Shown: positions 24,783-34,900 of the stretch, piece after piece
How the letters are laid out: every line of letters begins with the position of its first letter
Position numbering within the stretch: position 1 is the first letter of the stretch
Assembly: GCA_937899395.1 (NCBI GenBank)
Contig: CALBPU010000174.1
Span: forward strand, 1-36,977
DNA: 36,977 bases
DNA from: an uncultured Fretibacterium sp.
Lineage (GTDB): Bacteria; Synergistota; Synergistia; Synergistales; Aminobacteriaceae
Direction of reading: 5' to 3'
Position numbers and translations under genes: made by a program
The notes under the pieces: model-generated
Databases searched by the model: none
The model's input: only the letters and a program-made list of their open reading frames with translations
What the model was told of the DNA's origin: nothing

Positions 24783-25970
24783 ATGGACGAGTTAAAACGG
24801 CTTGAACGTGAAATTAATACCGAACTTTCAAACATTGACAAAAAATATGACAGCTTGTTAAAAGATGTAAAGCAGAAAGAAAAATTATTAGCGCAAAAAA
24901 ATAAAGAAATCGAACAGGCTATCAAAAAAATTCAAACGGAATTTTCAAAACGTTCTCAAGGTAACAGCGATGAAGCAGCGGAATATTTGAGAAGTGCCGA
25001 AAAAGTTTTGCGTTCAGTCGATAATAAACCTCACGAAAAATTTTTACCGGGAAGATTTGAAATTTTCTCCAACTCTATGAAAGACGGAAGGCAGCTTTTC
25101 AGATCTGGGCTTTTTGAAGCGGCGGCGGCTGTTGCTGTATCGGCAAAATCAGGACTTCAGCGTTTAAGTTATAACATTGATGATAAAGTTGAGGAGTGGG
25201 AAAAAACTTTCAACATTTTCTCTGAAAAACTCGAAACTTTACGTGAAAAAATTAACAACGAAATTTCAAATTGGGGTAAAGAAATTAATAATCGTGTCAG
25301 AACCGAAATTATCATTGAAATAAATTTTTGGTCAAGAGGAAATTTTGATGAAGTCATTCAGACTGTCAAAAAACACCGTGAAATCATTAAAGCCTTCTCA
25401 CAAATCGGAAAAGATGAATATATAAAAAGAACCGATACTCCGACATTAGAGGAGCTGAAAAATTTTATTGAGGAAATTGACGAAGCCAACAAAAAATTTT
25501 CAGAGCTTGTTAATGTATATAAGGAAAGATATTCATCTTCATGTGAACGTTCCGATATGGGCGAAAATATTATTGATTTCATGACATCTGAAATAAATCT
25601 CGAATGGCTTGAAAATTTAACCGGCTATGACACTCCTTCAAATGAAACAGAAGATTATATTCAATATGCAAAACTTCACAAAAATATTAATCAGGATTTC
25701 AGAGAATGGTTAAGAATTGTTTTTGAGAATTCATCAGGCGATAATATTTATGTGTATATTGTCCCTGTTGAAGAACACGGCCATGTTAAAAATCATGTAA
25801 TACTGCATATTGATTATCACGGAGCTGAAAACGAAATTTATTCGAGAGATATTTATCAACATGTTCAGGAAGCTGCAGGTTTAACGAACGAAATTGAAAG
25901 CGGCACTGAAGACTCAAAAATAACAAGGGATATTGAACAAACTAAAACAAAAATTCAAAAGGAGAGATGA
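24783..25970 (+). CDS. Coiled-coil protein A of the TerD operon
   Basis: This unrecognised 395-residue, highly charged protein has an N-terminal coiled coil (about 1-60). A helical segment follows, KFLPGRFEIFSNSMKDGRQL (about 86-105), then LFEAAAAVAVSAKSGLQRL, more helices with VEEWEKTF, and a C-terminal alpha/beta domain (about 285-370; NIYVYIVPVEEHGHVKNHVI). The same order of segments occurs in the 497-residue protein encoded next, so the two are paralogues. No membrane segment or signal peptide. It starts 6 nt after the preceding stop and ends 6 nt before the next ATG. Confidence 0.75.
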   Translation: MDELKRLEREINTELSNIDKKYDSLLKDVKQKEKLLAQKNKEIEQAIKKIQTEFSKRSQGNSDEAAEYLRSAEKVLRSVDNKPHEKFLPGRFEIFSNSMKDGRQLFRSGLFEAAAAVAVSAKSGLQRLSYNIDDKVEEWEKTFNIFSEKLETLREKINNEISNWGKEINNRVRTEIIIEINFWSRGNFDEVIQTVKKHREIIKAFSQIGKDEYIKRTDTPTLEELKNFIEEIDEANKKFSELVNVYKERYSSSCERSDMGENIIDFMTSEINLEWLENLTGYDTPSNETEDYIQYAKLHKNINQDFREWLRIVFENSSGDNIYVYIVPVEEHGHVKNHVILHIDYHGAENEIYSRDIYQHVQEAAGLTNEIESGTEDSKITRDIEQTKTKIQKER

Positions 25971-25976
25971 TTTATT

Positions 25977-27470
25977 ATGAGCGGAGAAGCAGGCGGTTTA
26001 ATTTTAATTCCTTTAGCGTTATATGCAATGCCATATATTTTAGGGGGATTGGCTGTTGCAGGAGCTGTTAATATCGGTTTGAAGGCTGGAGCAGCAGCTC
26101 TTGATTATGAACGACGCAGACGACAGCGCAACGAAATTCAACATAGCAAGGCAAACAGAAACATCGGAAATTTTCGCAATGATGTTAGAAATACAATGCA
26201 AAATCAAACTCAATCTAACGTTAAAACGTCTGAAGAGATGATGAAGGAACTTGAAGCTCAAAGAGAAGCTATGAAAAAGGCTGCTGAACAAAAAGAAATT
26301 CAGGAATATCAAAATTATGTTGCGTCGATTAAAAATCTCAGGACAAAATCAATGCGAAAAATATCGGACGCTCAAGTTAAATTCAACACATCTTACAGAA
26401 AACAAATTTCTAAGAGCATGGCCGATATTTCACAAAAAATCAGCGGTCAATATGATATTTACATGAAAGAACTTTCACAGCTTCAAAACGATTTAACCGC
26501 TAAAAATAAAAAGGCTGAAGAGATTGCAGGCTCATATATTGAAGAGGCTAAAGCGATTTTGAAATCATTAAGCGATGATTTTGAAGGACAAAAATTTTCT
26601 CCCAGACAATTAGCTTCGCTTAACGAACAATTTAATCAGGCTGTGAAATTGTTTAATAACGGTCGTTATGAAAGTTCAATCGCGAGCGCAAAAGATGTTG
26701 CGTTAAGTACTCTTGAGGAAATTTTCGAGGCTGACGCTAAAAAACAGGAGTGGGAAAATTATTTGAAGCTGTCTTTAGTTCTTTCTGAGGAAGTTAAAAC
26801 ATATCTTGAGAGCAATTCTGTTATAACTAAGGAAGCAAAAGAATTTGCCGAAAAAAATTCAGGTGTCAAACTTGAAGATGAAATTATCGGAATTAATATC
26901 GCCGATTATGCCGACAAAAATTTTGATGTCTTGAAATCGAAGGCCGATGAAATTTATAACGCCCTGAAATCAAAAGACGCTGAAAAATTATCAACGGAGC
27001 AATTAAAATCCTACGCTGAATTTTTGAACACTGAATTATATCCTTCAGCGGTTCAATGCGTGAACAAAGCCATTATCAACATGAACAACGCTTTCTCACG
27101 TCAAAACATAAGCGAGGAATTAATAGACTTTTTCGAGGAACATAATTTCACGTTTAACGGCTATGCTTACGATGAAGGACAACACGATAAAGCGTTACAC
27201 ATCGGAGTTGAAAATCAGGCAACAGGAGAGGAACTTATAATAACTCTTGCTCCTGAATTTCTTGAGAACGGCGATATTCAAACTCATATTGATCTTAAAC
27301 AGATTAAAGGCGATGAAGCTAACGAGGAACGCAAAGCATATTACAGAGAATGTGTTGAAGAGGTTGTTAAGGGAAAAACTCCTCAGGCAAAAGTCAACAT
27401 CAAATGCAACGCCGCTACACGAAACAAATTATCTTCGGATACTGAAACGAAAAAGAAGTTGAGAAAGTAA
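25977..27470 (+). CDS. Membrane-anchored coiled-coil protein B of the TerD operon
   Basis: This unrecognised 497-residue protein begins with a hydrophobic stretch (about 7-42; LILIPLALYAMPYILGGL followed by GAVNIGL), then a basic RRRRQR patch. This topology favours an inner-membrane anchor with the rest in the cytosol. A long coiled coil (about 85-190) is followed by the segment shared with protein A: KFSPRQLASLNEQFNQAVKL, NGRYESSIASAKDVALS, KKQEWENYL. A C-terminal alpha/beta domain (about 385-470; GYAYDEGQHDKALHIGVE) corresponds to that of protein A. AAAGGAGAG precedes the ATG. It likely tethers the complex to the membrane. Confidence 0.75.
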   Translation: MSGEAGGLILIPLALYAMPYILGGLAVAGAVNIGLKAGAAALDYERRRRQRNEIQHSKANRNIGNFRNDVRNTMQNQTQSNVKTSEEMMKELEAQREAMKKAAEQKEIQEYQNYVASIKNLRTKSMRKISDAQVKFNTSYRKQISKSMADISQKISGQYDIYMKELSQLQNDLTAKNKKAEEIAGSYIEEAKAILKSLSDDFEGQKFSPRQLASLNEQFNQAVKLFNNGRYESSIASAKDVALSTLEEIFEADAKKQEWENYLKLSLVLSEEVKTYLESNSVITKEAKEFAEKNSGVKLEDEIIGINIADYADKNFDVLKSKADEIYNALKSKDAEKLSTEQLKSYAEFLNTELYPSAVQCVNKAIINMNNAFSRQNISEELIDFFEEHNFTFNGYAYDEGQHDKALHIGVENQATGEELIITLAPEFLENGDIQTHIDLKQIKGDEANEERKAYYRECVEEVVKGKTPQAKVNIKCNAATRNKLSSDTETKKKLRK

Positions 27471-27476
27471 ACTGCT

Positions 27477-28985
27477 ATGAAAGCATTGCCGATAGGAATA
27501 CAAAGTTTTGAACGATTACGTGAAAATAACTATTTATATGTTGATAAGACTGAAAAAATACTTGACTTAATTACAAAAGGGGAGCGTTATTTTTTATCAA
27601 GACCTCGAAGGTTCGGAAAGTCATTAACTTTGTCAACTCTCGAAGCGATGTTCAAAGGACAATATAATTTGTTTAAGGGATTAAAAGCGGAACAGTGGGT
27701 TATTGAGCAATCAAAAAATCCTGCGACGGTTTTGAGGTTTGATATTTCTGTCTGTGAAACCGAAAATATGAATCTGTTCAAACAATCTTTAAGTGAAATG
27801 CTTTCACGTATTGCAAGACGATTTAATATCAATCTTTATAGTCAAACTGTTACGGGAATGTTCGCTGATTTAATCGAAGAAATTTATAATCTTCATGGCC
27901 GCATTGTTATTCTTATTGATGAATACGACAAACCAATTCTTGATAATATCGGAAATTTAGAACAGGTTGAACAATTTCGCTCGACGTTAAGTTCATTTTA
28001 TGCAGTACTCAAAAGCTGCGATGATTATTTGCGTTTTATCATGATTACGGGAATATCAAAATTCACTAAAGTAGGCGTTTTTTCGGCGTTAAATAACCTT
28101 GAGGATATATCAATGGACGAACAGTTCAGCGATATTGTTGGTTATACTCAACAGGAACTCGAATATTTTTTTAACGACAGAATAAGAAGCGTTGCCGAAA
28201 AAATGAAAATAACTGGAGAGGATATAATTATGCGCTTGAAGAATTATTATGACGGATTTTCATTTGACGGTACAGTGAGACTTTACAATCCGTTTTCAAT
28301 ACTTCAATTTTTTAAGAAGGAAGAGTTTAATAATTACTGGTACGAAAGCGGCTCACCGTCATTTATCGTAGAGTGGATGAAAGATCACCAGATTGGAGAA
28401 CCTGAGGAATATCGTCATAAAACTGTTCAGAAAGATTTTACGACTTCACAAGAAATTGAGCGTGCTGATCCGTCGTCGTTCCTGTTTCAAAGTGGTTATC
28501 TGACTATTGAGAAAAAACAAGAACAATTATTTACTCTTGATTACCCTAATCGTGAAGTCCTTGATTCTATTTCAAGCATGTATTTGAAACTCGTTTACAA
28601 AATTGAAGGTTATGCTTCACTTGGAAATGAAATTTGGAAAGCACTTCGAGAGGGCAATATTTCTGACGTTGTAAAACTTTATAATACGGCGCTTGCTGGA
28701 ATACCTTACGATGATTACTTCAAGAATAAAAATGAATTTTGGTACCGTTCAATGTTTGTTATGTTACTCAGAGGAGCGGGAATTATTGCCTACAATGAAC
28801 CACATACTTCAAAAGGACGGGCTGATGTTGTAATTCATTTCGAGAATGATATACGTAATAGGAAGAAACTTGTAATAATTTTAGAGTTCAAGTTCGCAAA
28901 AAAAAGTTCAGAAGTCGAAAAAATGAAACTCAAAGGAGAAATTCAAATACGAGAAAATGAATACGGCAAGAATTATGAAACATAA
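27477..28985 (+). CDS. AAA-ATPase-like / PD-(D/E)XK nuclease-superfamily protein, truncated by in-frame stop
   Basis: The 502-residue product has the AAA-ATPase-like family start (LPIGIQSFERLRENNYLYVD), the variant Walker A RPRRFGKS (42-49) and Walker B IVILIDEYD (143-151). Its C-terminal PD-(D/E)XK-like domain has GRADVVIHF (Asp450) and ILEFKFA (Glu470, Lys472), then the family QI segment. Such proteins are multicopy in many gut bacteria and are suspected of nucleic-acid or defence roles. The frame is stopped by TAA at 28983-28985, but coding sequence resembling the normal C-terminus continues in the same frame for 30 codons to a TGA at 29076. The stop leaves both enzymatic motifs intact, so the protein may still work. 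Confidence 0.85.
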   Translation: MKALPIGIQSFERLRENNYLYVDKTEKILDLITKGERYFLSRPRRFGKSLTLSTLEAMFKGQYNLFKGLKAEQWVIEQSKNPATVLRFDISVCETENMNLFKQSLSEMLSRIARRFNINLYSQTVTGMFADLIEEIYNLHGRIVILIDEYDKPILDNIGNLEQVEQFRSTLSSFYAVLKSCDDYLRFIMITGISKFTKVGVFSALNNLEDISMDEQFSDIVGYTQQELEYFFNDRIRSVAEKMKITGEDIIMRLKNYYDGFSFDGTVRLYNPFSILQFFKKEEFNNYWYESGSPSFIVEWMKDHQIGEPEEYRHKTVQKDFTTSQEIERADPSSFLFQSGYLTIEKKQEQLFTLDYPNREVLDSISSMYLKLVYKIEGYASLGNEIWKALREGNISDVVKLYNTALAGIPYDDYFKNKNEFWYRSMFVMLLRGAGIIAYNEPHTSKGRADVVIHFENDIRNRKKLVIILEFKFAKKSSEVEKMKLKGEIQIRENEYGKNYET

Positions 28986-29078
28986 GGACAAGAAGTTATA
29001 ACGGCGGTAATAATTGCTGATGACGAAAAACGTCAAGCGATAGCTCATATTATTGCGAAAGGATTGATGAAAAAATGA
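28983..29078 (+). pseudogene. In-frame C-terminal remnant of the AAA-ATPase-like gene
   Basis: After the TAA, the same frame reads GQEVITAVIIADDEKRQAI and on to LMKK, then TGA at 29076-29078. The strand-forming segment and the DDEKRQ ending resemble the usual end of the family. The TGA overlaps the ATG of the next gene as ATGA, the kind of overlap expected of an intact operon. I infer that the ancestral gene ended here and that a one-base change made the TAA. A sequencing error or read-through are alternatives. Confidence 0.7.
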
Positions 29079-31738
29079 GTTCCGTTTTTGAACGCCCTGA
29101 CCTTAACAAAATATTTTTGATTTACGGAAATCTTGATGACATGTTCATGTCTCCTGACCTTCAGCGAAATAATTTTCGTCCGTTCTTAAATTCATATTTA
29201 AGGAGTTTGGGTTATGAATGTATAGTCTTTTATTCAGGAGCTAAGAATACCGGGAAATATGTTCTTGATGATAAAAGCGCAATTATTGCCATTAACAAAA
29301 ATAAATCTTTACAGCAAAATTCACAGCAGCCCGTTAAAAAACGCAGAATTTTAACACCGCGTTCAAATTCTCAACCGATTCAAGAGCCTTCAGCACCTCA
29401 AAATCAAACTCAACAAAATCAACAACCTGAAAAATTAATTTACAAGCAGCCTAAAATAACTCCCGCTGAATTTCTTGATGACGCTAAAAAAATGATGGCA
29501 GATTCAAAAGTTAAAACCGCAATAGTTTTCACGTTCTTTCAGGATTTCGTAACTGACAGTTCAGCACCGCTTCAACAATATTCCGAGTTGCTTTCACATT
29601 TATGGGACGAGTACGCATTGAACACTAACGAAAATATTTGTATATTTTTAGCACCTCAAATGGACAGCGAATCAATCTCAAAATTATTTGAACGTCTTAA
29701 CGGCGGTGAAATTTTCCAGAGCAGATTTTTCAACGCCGATAAAAGTATCAACACTGGCTGCACTGTTAAAATCGGTCTGCCTAATCAAGATGAATTTAGA
29801 TACATGCTTGAATATTTAAGGATTGTAGGTGTTGAAGGCAAGCTAATAAATTTCCAGCGTTCGGCCATGAACAAAATAATTTCGTTATACATGTTTTTCA
29901 GCCGTGAAGCAGATAAACAACGAAACAGAGCAGGCTATTTAAGTTCCGTTTATGAGGATACGGCACGTTACATAAAACAACAGGACGGAAATTTTATCGC
30001 CTTCACTGAAGATACCGTGAAAAAAATTTACGGCAAATTTAATTCTGACAGCACTGACGATCCTTTAGAGACTTTAACAAAAACTCAAGGTTGGGAAAGT
30101 GTTGCTAAAAGGATTAAAGAGATTGTTACGGATTATAAGTTGAAAAAAGCTGAAGCTCTTAAGAATTTTCAGCCCGTGAAATCTCACACAAAATTAATTT
30201 GCTCAAACGAACGAATTGATACGTCTGATGACAAAATTAAATTTAATTATCCTGTTCCGAATTTTATTCTCAAAGGACACCCCGGTGTCGGAAAAACTAC
30301 AGTAGCAAGGTTAATAGGAAGGATTTTTTACGACGCAGGAATTTTGGAAAAGGGAATGACTATTGAAGCAACTCGTGAAGATTTAGTTGACCGTTATGTA
30401 GGAGGAACTGCGAACAGAACACGTGCTAAAATTTTAGAGGCTCAAGAGAGCGTGTTATTTGTTGACGATGCTTATTCGTTAATTGATAAGAGCGATGAAA
30501 ATAATTATCCAAAAGAAGCTATTGACGAAATTGTCGCGGCCATGACTAACACTAAACAATATCATTTCTGTATGATTATGGCAGGCTACCCTGAACCTAT
30601 GGACGAATTATTAAAGATGAACGCAGGTTTAAGCAGTCGTTTCAGTAAAGCAAATATTTTAACGATTGAAGATTACAAGCCTGAAATTCTGAAAAATATT
30701 TTTGTATCGAATTGTGAGAAAGACGGTTATAAATTTTCAGATGAAATTGATTTGGATTTATTCTTCAAAAACATGTATGACCAAAGAGACAGAGCGAATT
30801 TCGGAAATGCCCGTGATGTTGTTTCAGTTGCTCGTGAAGCGAAAATGCAGTCCTCATTAAGAGATGACACCGCAAGAATTATAATCAAAAATGACTTCGG
30901 AAGTTATGAAAAATATTTTGAGAGTCACGGAGTTTCTTCGATTGATGAAATTTACAAAGAGATTGATGAAAAATATGTCGGTCTTGATTTTGTTAAAGAT
31001 TTATTTGAGAATGTGAGATTAGAAATTCTTGACGCTGAAGATTGCAAAAGACGAGGAGTTCAGCCCGATGTTTACCCTGACCATTATATTTTCGCTGGCA
31101 ATCCGGGTACAGGAAAAACAACGGTGGGAAAAATGTTAGGGAATTTTTATCATTTAATGGGAGTGTTGGGAGGAGCTGAAACAATTTTTGTAGATGCTTC
31201 GGAGTTAATCGGAACACATGTAGGAGAGTCAAAAAACAAAATCACCGAAAAAATTCAGGAAGCAATAGACCATAATTCAATTTTATATATTGATGAAGCA
31301 TATCAGATTGCCGACACCGCATATTCATCTGAAATAGTCGGGGCAATGATGACAAAAATGACGGAGAATGCAGCAGATTTCAAGATGATTTTCGGAATGT
31401 ATTCAAACAGGGTTGACGATTTTCTCAAACTTAACGCAGGTTTATCACGCCGATTAAGAATAATCGAATTTCCTGATTACACACCTGAACAATTAGTAAA
31501 AATTTTTGACAAGACTATCAAAGCTCAAGGACGTACAATAACACCAGAAGCTCACGAAAAAATAGAGCAATTAATGAAAGACAAGTACAACAACAGGGAC
31601 GAAAATTTCGGCAATGCAGGTGAAGTAAAGAAGGTTGTTATAGATATGAAGAGGGCTTTATTAAAGAGGACAGCCAACACAACTAACGAATCAGAACGTT
31701 ATGTATATACAGTTGATGATATTAAACTAGACTCATGA
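29075..31738 (+). CDS. Double CbbX/SpoVK-type AAA+ ATPase with N-terminal extra domain
   Basis: This 887-residue protein has three parts. Residues 1-330 form an alpha/beta domain (NKIFLIYGNLDDMFM; KTAIVFTFFQDFV; NENICIFLAP) that looks like a degenerate P-loop or AAA-like domain, interrupted by a Q/P-rich linker (about 78-120). Residues 390-620 form AAA+ 1 with Walker A GHPGVGKT (401-408), Walker B VLFVDDAY (460-467), sensor-like MIMAGY and arginine GLSSRF. Residues 625-880 form AAA+ 2 with Walker A GNPGTGKT (675-682), Walker B ILYIDEAY (736-743) and GLSRRL. CbbX/SpoVK-type ATPases are hexameric remodellers of protein complexes. Walker B 1 has Asp in place of the usual catalytic Glu. It is the last gene of the TerD operon. 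Confidence 0.9.
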   Translation: MSSVFERPDLNKIFLIYGNLDDMFMSPDLQRNNFRPFLNSYLRSLGYECIVFYSGAKNTGKYVLDDKSAIIAINKNKSLQQNSQQPVKKRRILTPRSNSQPIQEPSAPQNQTQQNQQPEKLIYKQPKITPAEFLDDAKKMMADSKVKTAIVFTFFQDFVTDSSAPLQQYSELLSHLWDEYALNTNENICIFLAPQMDSESISKLFERLNGGEIFQSRFFNADKSINTGCTVKIGLPNQDEFRYMLEYLRIVGVEGKLINFQRSAMNKIISLYMFFSREADKQRNRAGYLSSVYEDTARYIKQQDGNFIAFTEDTVKKIYGKFNSDSTDDPLETLTKTQGWESVAKRIKEIVTDYKLKKAEALKNFQPVKSHTKLICSNERIDTSDDKIKFNYPVPNFILKGHPGVGKTTVARLIGRIFYDAGILEKGMTIEATREDLVDRYVGGTANRTRAKILEAQESVLFVDDAYSLIDKSDENNYPKEAIDEIVAAMTNTKQYHFCMIMAGYPEPMDELLKMNAGLSSRFSKANILTIEDYKPEILKNIFVSNCEKDGYKFSDEIDLDLFFKNMYDQRDRANFGNARDVVSVAREAKMQSSLRDDTARIIIKNDFGSYEKYFESHGVSSIDEIYKEIDEKYVGLDFVKDLFENVRLEILDAEDCKRRGVQPDVYPDHYIFAGNPGTGKTTVGKMLGNFYHLMGVLGGAETIFVDASELIGTHVGESKNKITEKIQEAIDHNSILYIDEAYQIADTAYSSEIVGAMMTKMTENAADFKMIFGMYSNRVDDFLKLNAGLSRRLRIIEFPDYTPEQLVKIFDKTIKAQGRTITPEAHEKIEQLMKDKYNNRDENFGNAGEVKKVVIDMKRALLKRTANTTNESERYVYTVDDIKLDS

Positions 31739-31768
31739 AACTAATGAATTTTTCATGAGGGTTTTTTT
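31732..31768 (+). terminator. Terminator of the TerD operon
   Basis: The stem CTCATGAAA/TTTCATGAG (31732-31740, 31751-31759) is followed by seven T at 31762-31768. The stem overlaps the last codons of the AAA+ gene. The 175 nt to the next gene contain no recognisable feature except an isolated TATAAT at 31868-31873 that may serve the next gene. Confidence 0.88.
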
Positions 31769-31943
31769 CTAGCATAACTGACATGCCTACAGAGATAGCC
31801 AACTGGAAAAATTTTTTATGGCAAGAATTTCAGTTAAAACACGGAACAAAAAATCATTACTTTAATTTATAATTTTCATAAATTTCAGAAACCTCCAAAA
31901 GCATCTTCACTCTGAAAAAATTTTTAGGAAGGAAGTTTTTAAT

Positions 31944-34900
31944 ATGCGGAAGAAAATTTTTGTTTTGACATTAATGATTTTCGTAATGATATGTTCGTCA
32001 GCTTGGGCTGATGTTCCGATTGATGCAGCGCATTTTCCTGATACTAATCTTCGTTCTTTTTTGAAAAGTAATTGGGACGGAGGTTATAGAAATTCAGAAG
32101 GTAAATGGGTCGGGAAAAACGATGGTTTTTTTCATCCTGATGAATTGAGTCGCATTACTAGTCTAGTTTGGGATAATCCTTCGAATACTCAAGGAATTGA
32201 ATACTTTCCTAACATAGATGTTTTAGGTTGTCGCAATGGTAGTTTAACCGAACTCAATGTAAGTTCTTTTCATAGATTGGGACTTATAAATTGTGATGGA
32301 AATAAAATAAAAAAACTGAACTTAAGCAATAATCCTGGGCTGTATCATTTACATTGTTTAGATAATCAACTCGAAGCATTGGACGTTAGCAATAATCCAA
32401 AGTTGAATGATCTAATGTGCGAAAACAATCCCATAGGAAAACTTGATGTCAGTCATAACACTAAATTAGAAATTCTTTGTTGTAGCAGTAATGACCTCCA
32501 CGAACTTGATGTAACAAAAAATTTACTTTTAACTGAATTGCATTGCTTTAATAATCATTTAACAGAGCTGGATCTTAGTCAAAATAAAGCATTAACAGAT
32601 GTATTACTTGGAGTGCAGAATGTCAAAGGGCTAAAAGTTAAATTAACTTCTGAAGGCTATGAAGTCAATCTTAAAGATTACGTATCAAAACTTGAAAATA
32701 TTGAAATAAGTAAAGTTGGTGCGAATAATTATAAAGCTAAACTTTTATCTTATGACAGATTATCCGGAACTGTTGTGTTTGATCAATGTCCTGAAACTTT
32801 GCATTATTTCTACAATACACATTCTCCCAATAATGATCTTCTTTATGTTGAAGTAAAATCTTCAATGAGTGTTGAAGTTATTGAACGCAAAAACAGTAAA
32901 AGCGGTATAATATGTGGTATCAAAGATTCTTTTTACACAGCATATGATAAAACGGCTATAACCGAATATTCAATCGCAGATATTCCGGGAAAAGATTATC
33001 GTAAAAAAGGATTTACAGCAGACGGAAATTCAAGACTGATAATCAGAGTTACTACTGAAAGGCCCGGTTCTGTTACTTTCACAATGAAAGACAACATCGG
33101 AGCTAAATTAGAAAGATTGACAGACCGTTTCGATATAAGCTCAGGAACTCCGGTAATGACAAATGTCATCAAAGGAACTTATCAAGCATCAGCAGTTCTA
33201 GTAGCTCCTGAAAAATTTCCTGATGCCCAAAAATTATCTCCCCGCAATTTTACAATACATGTGAATTTTACAGCAGACAAATCAGCCGACCCAAATATAC
33301 CGCCTGAAGAAGAAGTGAAAGAAGAAGATATAGAACTTGAGCTTCGAGCAGCACCTGTTCTGCTAATTCACAGTTTTGGTAAAAATGAGACCGTTGGAAA
33401 TTCGTTTGAAAAAGACGGGAAAGGTATTTTGCCTGTACTCAAGAATAGCGGCTTCAATGTGTATCCGTTTGATTATGACGGGACACAAAGTCCGACAAAT
33501 ATTCTAAAAGGAAAAAGCCTGTTTAACACAATTGTTTCAATATTTGATGAATACTTGAATGATGATATTGTATGTACGAAAATTGATTTTGTTGGGTATG
33601 GAATGGGCGGACTGATTGCTCGTTTGTTCTGTACTCCCAACGAAGTATCAGACGAAAATTACTATACTGTTCGTTCATACGGTCGTGGAATGGTTCGCAG
33701 AATAGTCACAATCGCAGCTCCTCATCAAGGTACACCTTGGGCAAATTTGATGTTAGGCGATACCAAGATACTCAATACCGATGTTGATTTGTTTAACCTT
33801 TTAGGACAAACGGTATTTAAAATTGTTGTCAAAGGTGTTCTTTACAGTGATTGGCTTTTTAATATGTCTGCTCATGAAAATGCCCAAGGATTATGGAGTG
33901 ATATGGCCATAGGCAATACTGTTACTAATACTCCTTTTCCTGTAAATGTTCCTATACATGTAATTTATGCAGATGTCAGTAATAATATTGAAAGTATAAT
34001 ATCTGCTATTGATACCATTGCAAATATTGTTGATTTCGCTAATTTTCCTAAAAGGTTAAAAGAGTTAAGTAACGGCTTTCATCTTCTTAAAAACGGCGGT
34101 TTCAAAAATTTTGATGACTTTGTAGCTTTCCTACGTAACGGTGCTAATTCAGATGCAAAAGATGCGGTGGTCTTTACAGTATCTTCTACAGAGACATTTA
34201 TTAACATCGGAGATACCCCAAAATTTCATCATATTCTTACAAGCCTTTTGCAAGCAACACAGCTTCTTCTTGATCCTGTACCGACATTGGTATTAGAAAT
34301 GCTGAAAGCTCCTTTTAACTTGCTTAATAATTCTTTATTTTATGGTGGAGAACACGATTTATTTGTATCCGGAACAAGTGCAACAGGCAATCTTTCAAAT
34401 GCTTATTCTTCGCTTGCGAAAGGAGATTTAATAACGGGTTGGCACTATATTCATTCAAGCATTGCAAAACAGAATGATGTTGGCGAAAGAGTAGTCGCGC
34501 TATTAAAAGGCTCTAAAGATTCTTTCAAGGTTTTTAATACTATAGGAGCTTCAGGATCTGTTAAGAGTACCGCATATTCTTCAAAGACAATAAATAATGT
34601 TGACAAAGATTACAATACTAATTTTGATTTTGAAGATGTCTATGCTCAAAAGTTTAATTTAAACGTTGAACCTAAAACTCTTAATATTAAAGATTCTGGT
34701 ATTATTAAATTTACTGCAAGACCGGAAGCTGAAATTAAAGATGATGTTTATCTTGTAATTTCACAGGGCGAATTTGATTCGATCTTAATTATGGCTAGCA
34801 GAGATAATAATGCAGTGTTTGAATCAACAATTAAATTTACAAGCAATGATACAGGATTAATGAATGTTTATTGTTTTTCACGAGGTGATAAGGAACATTT

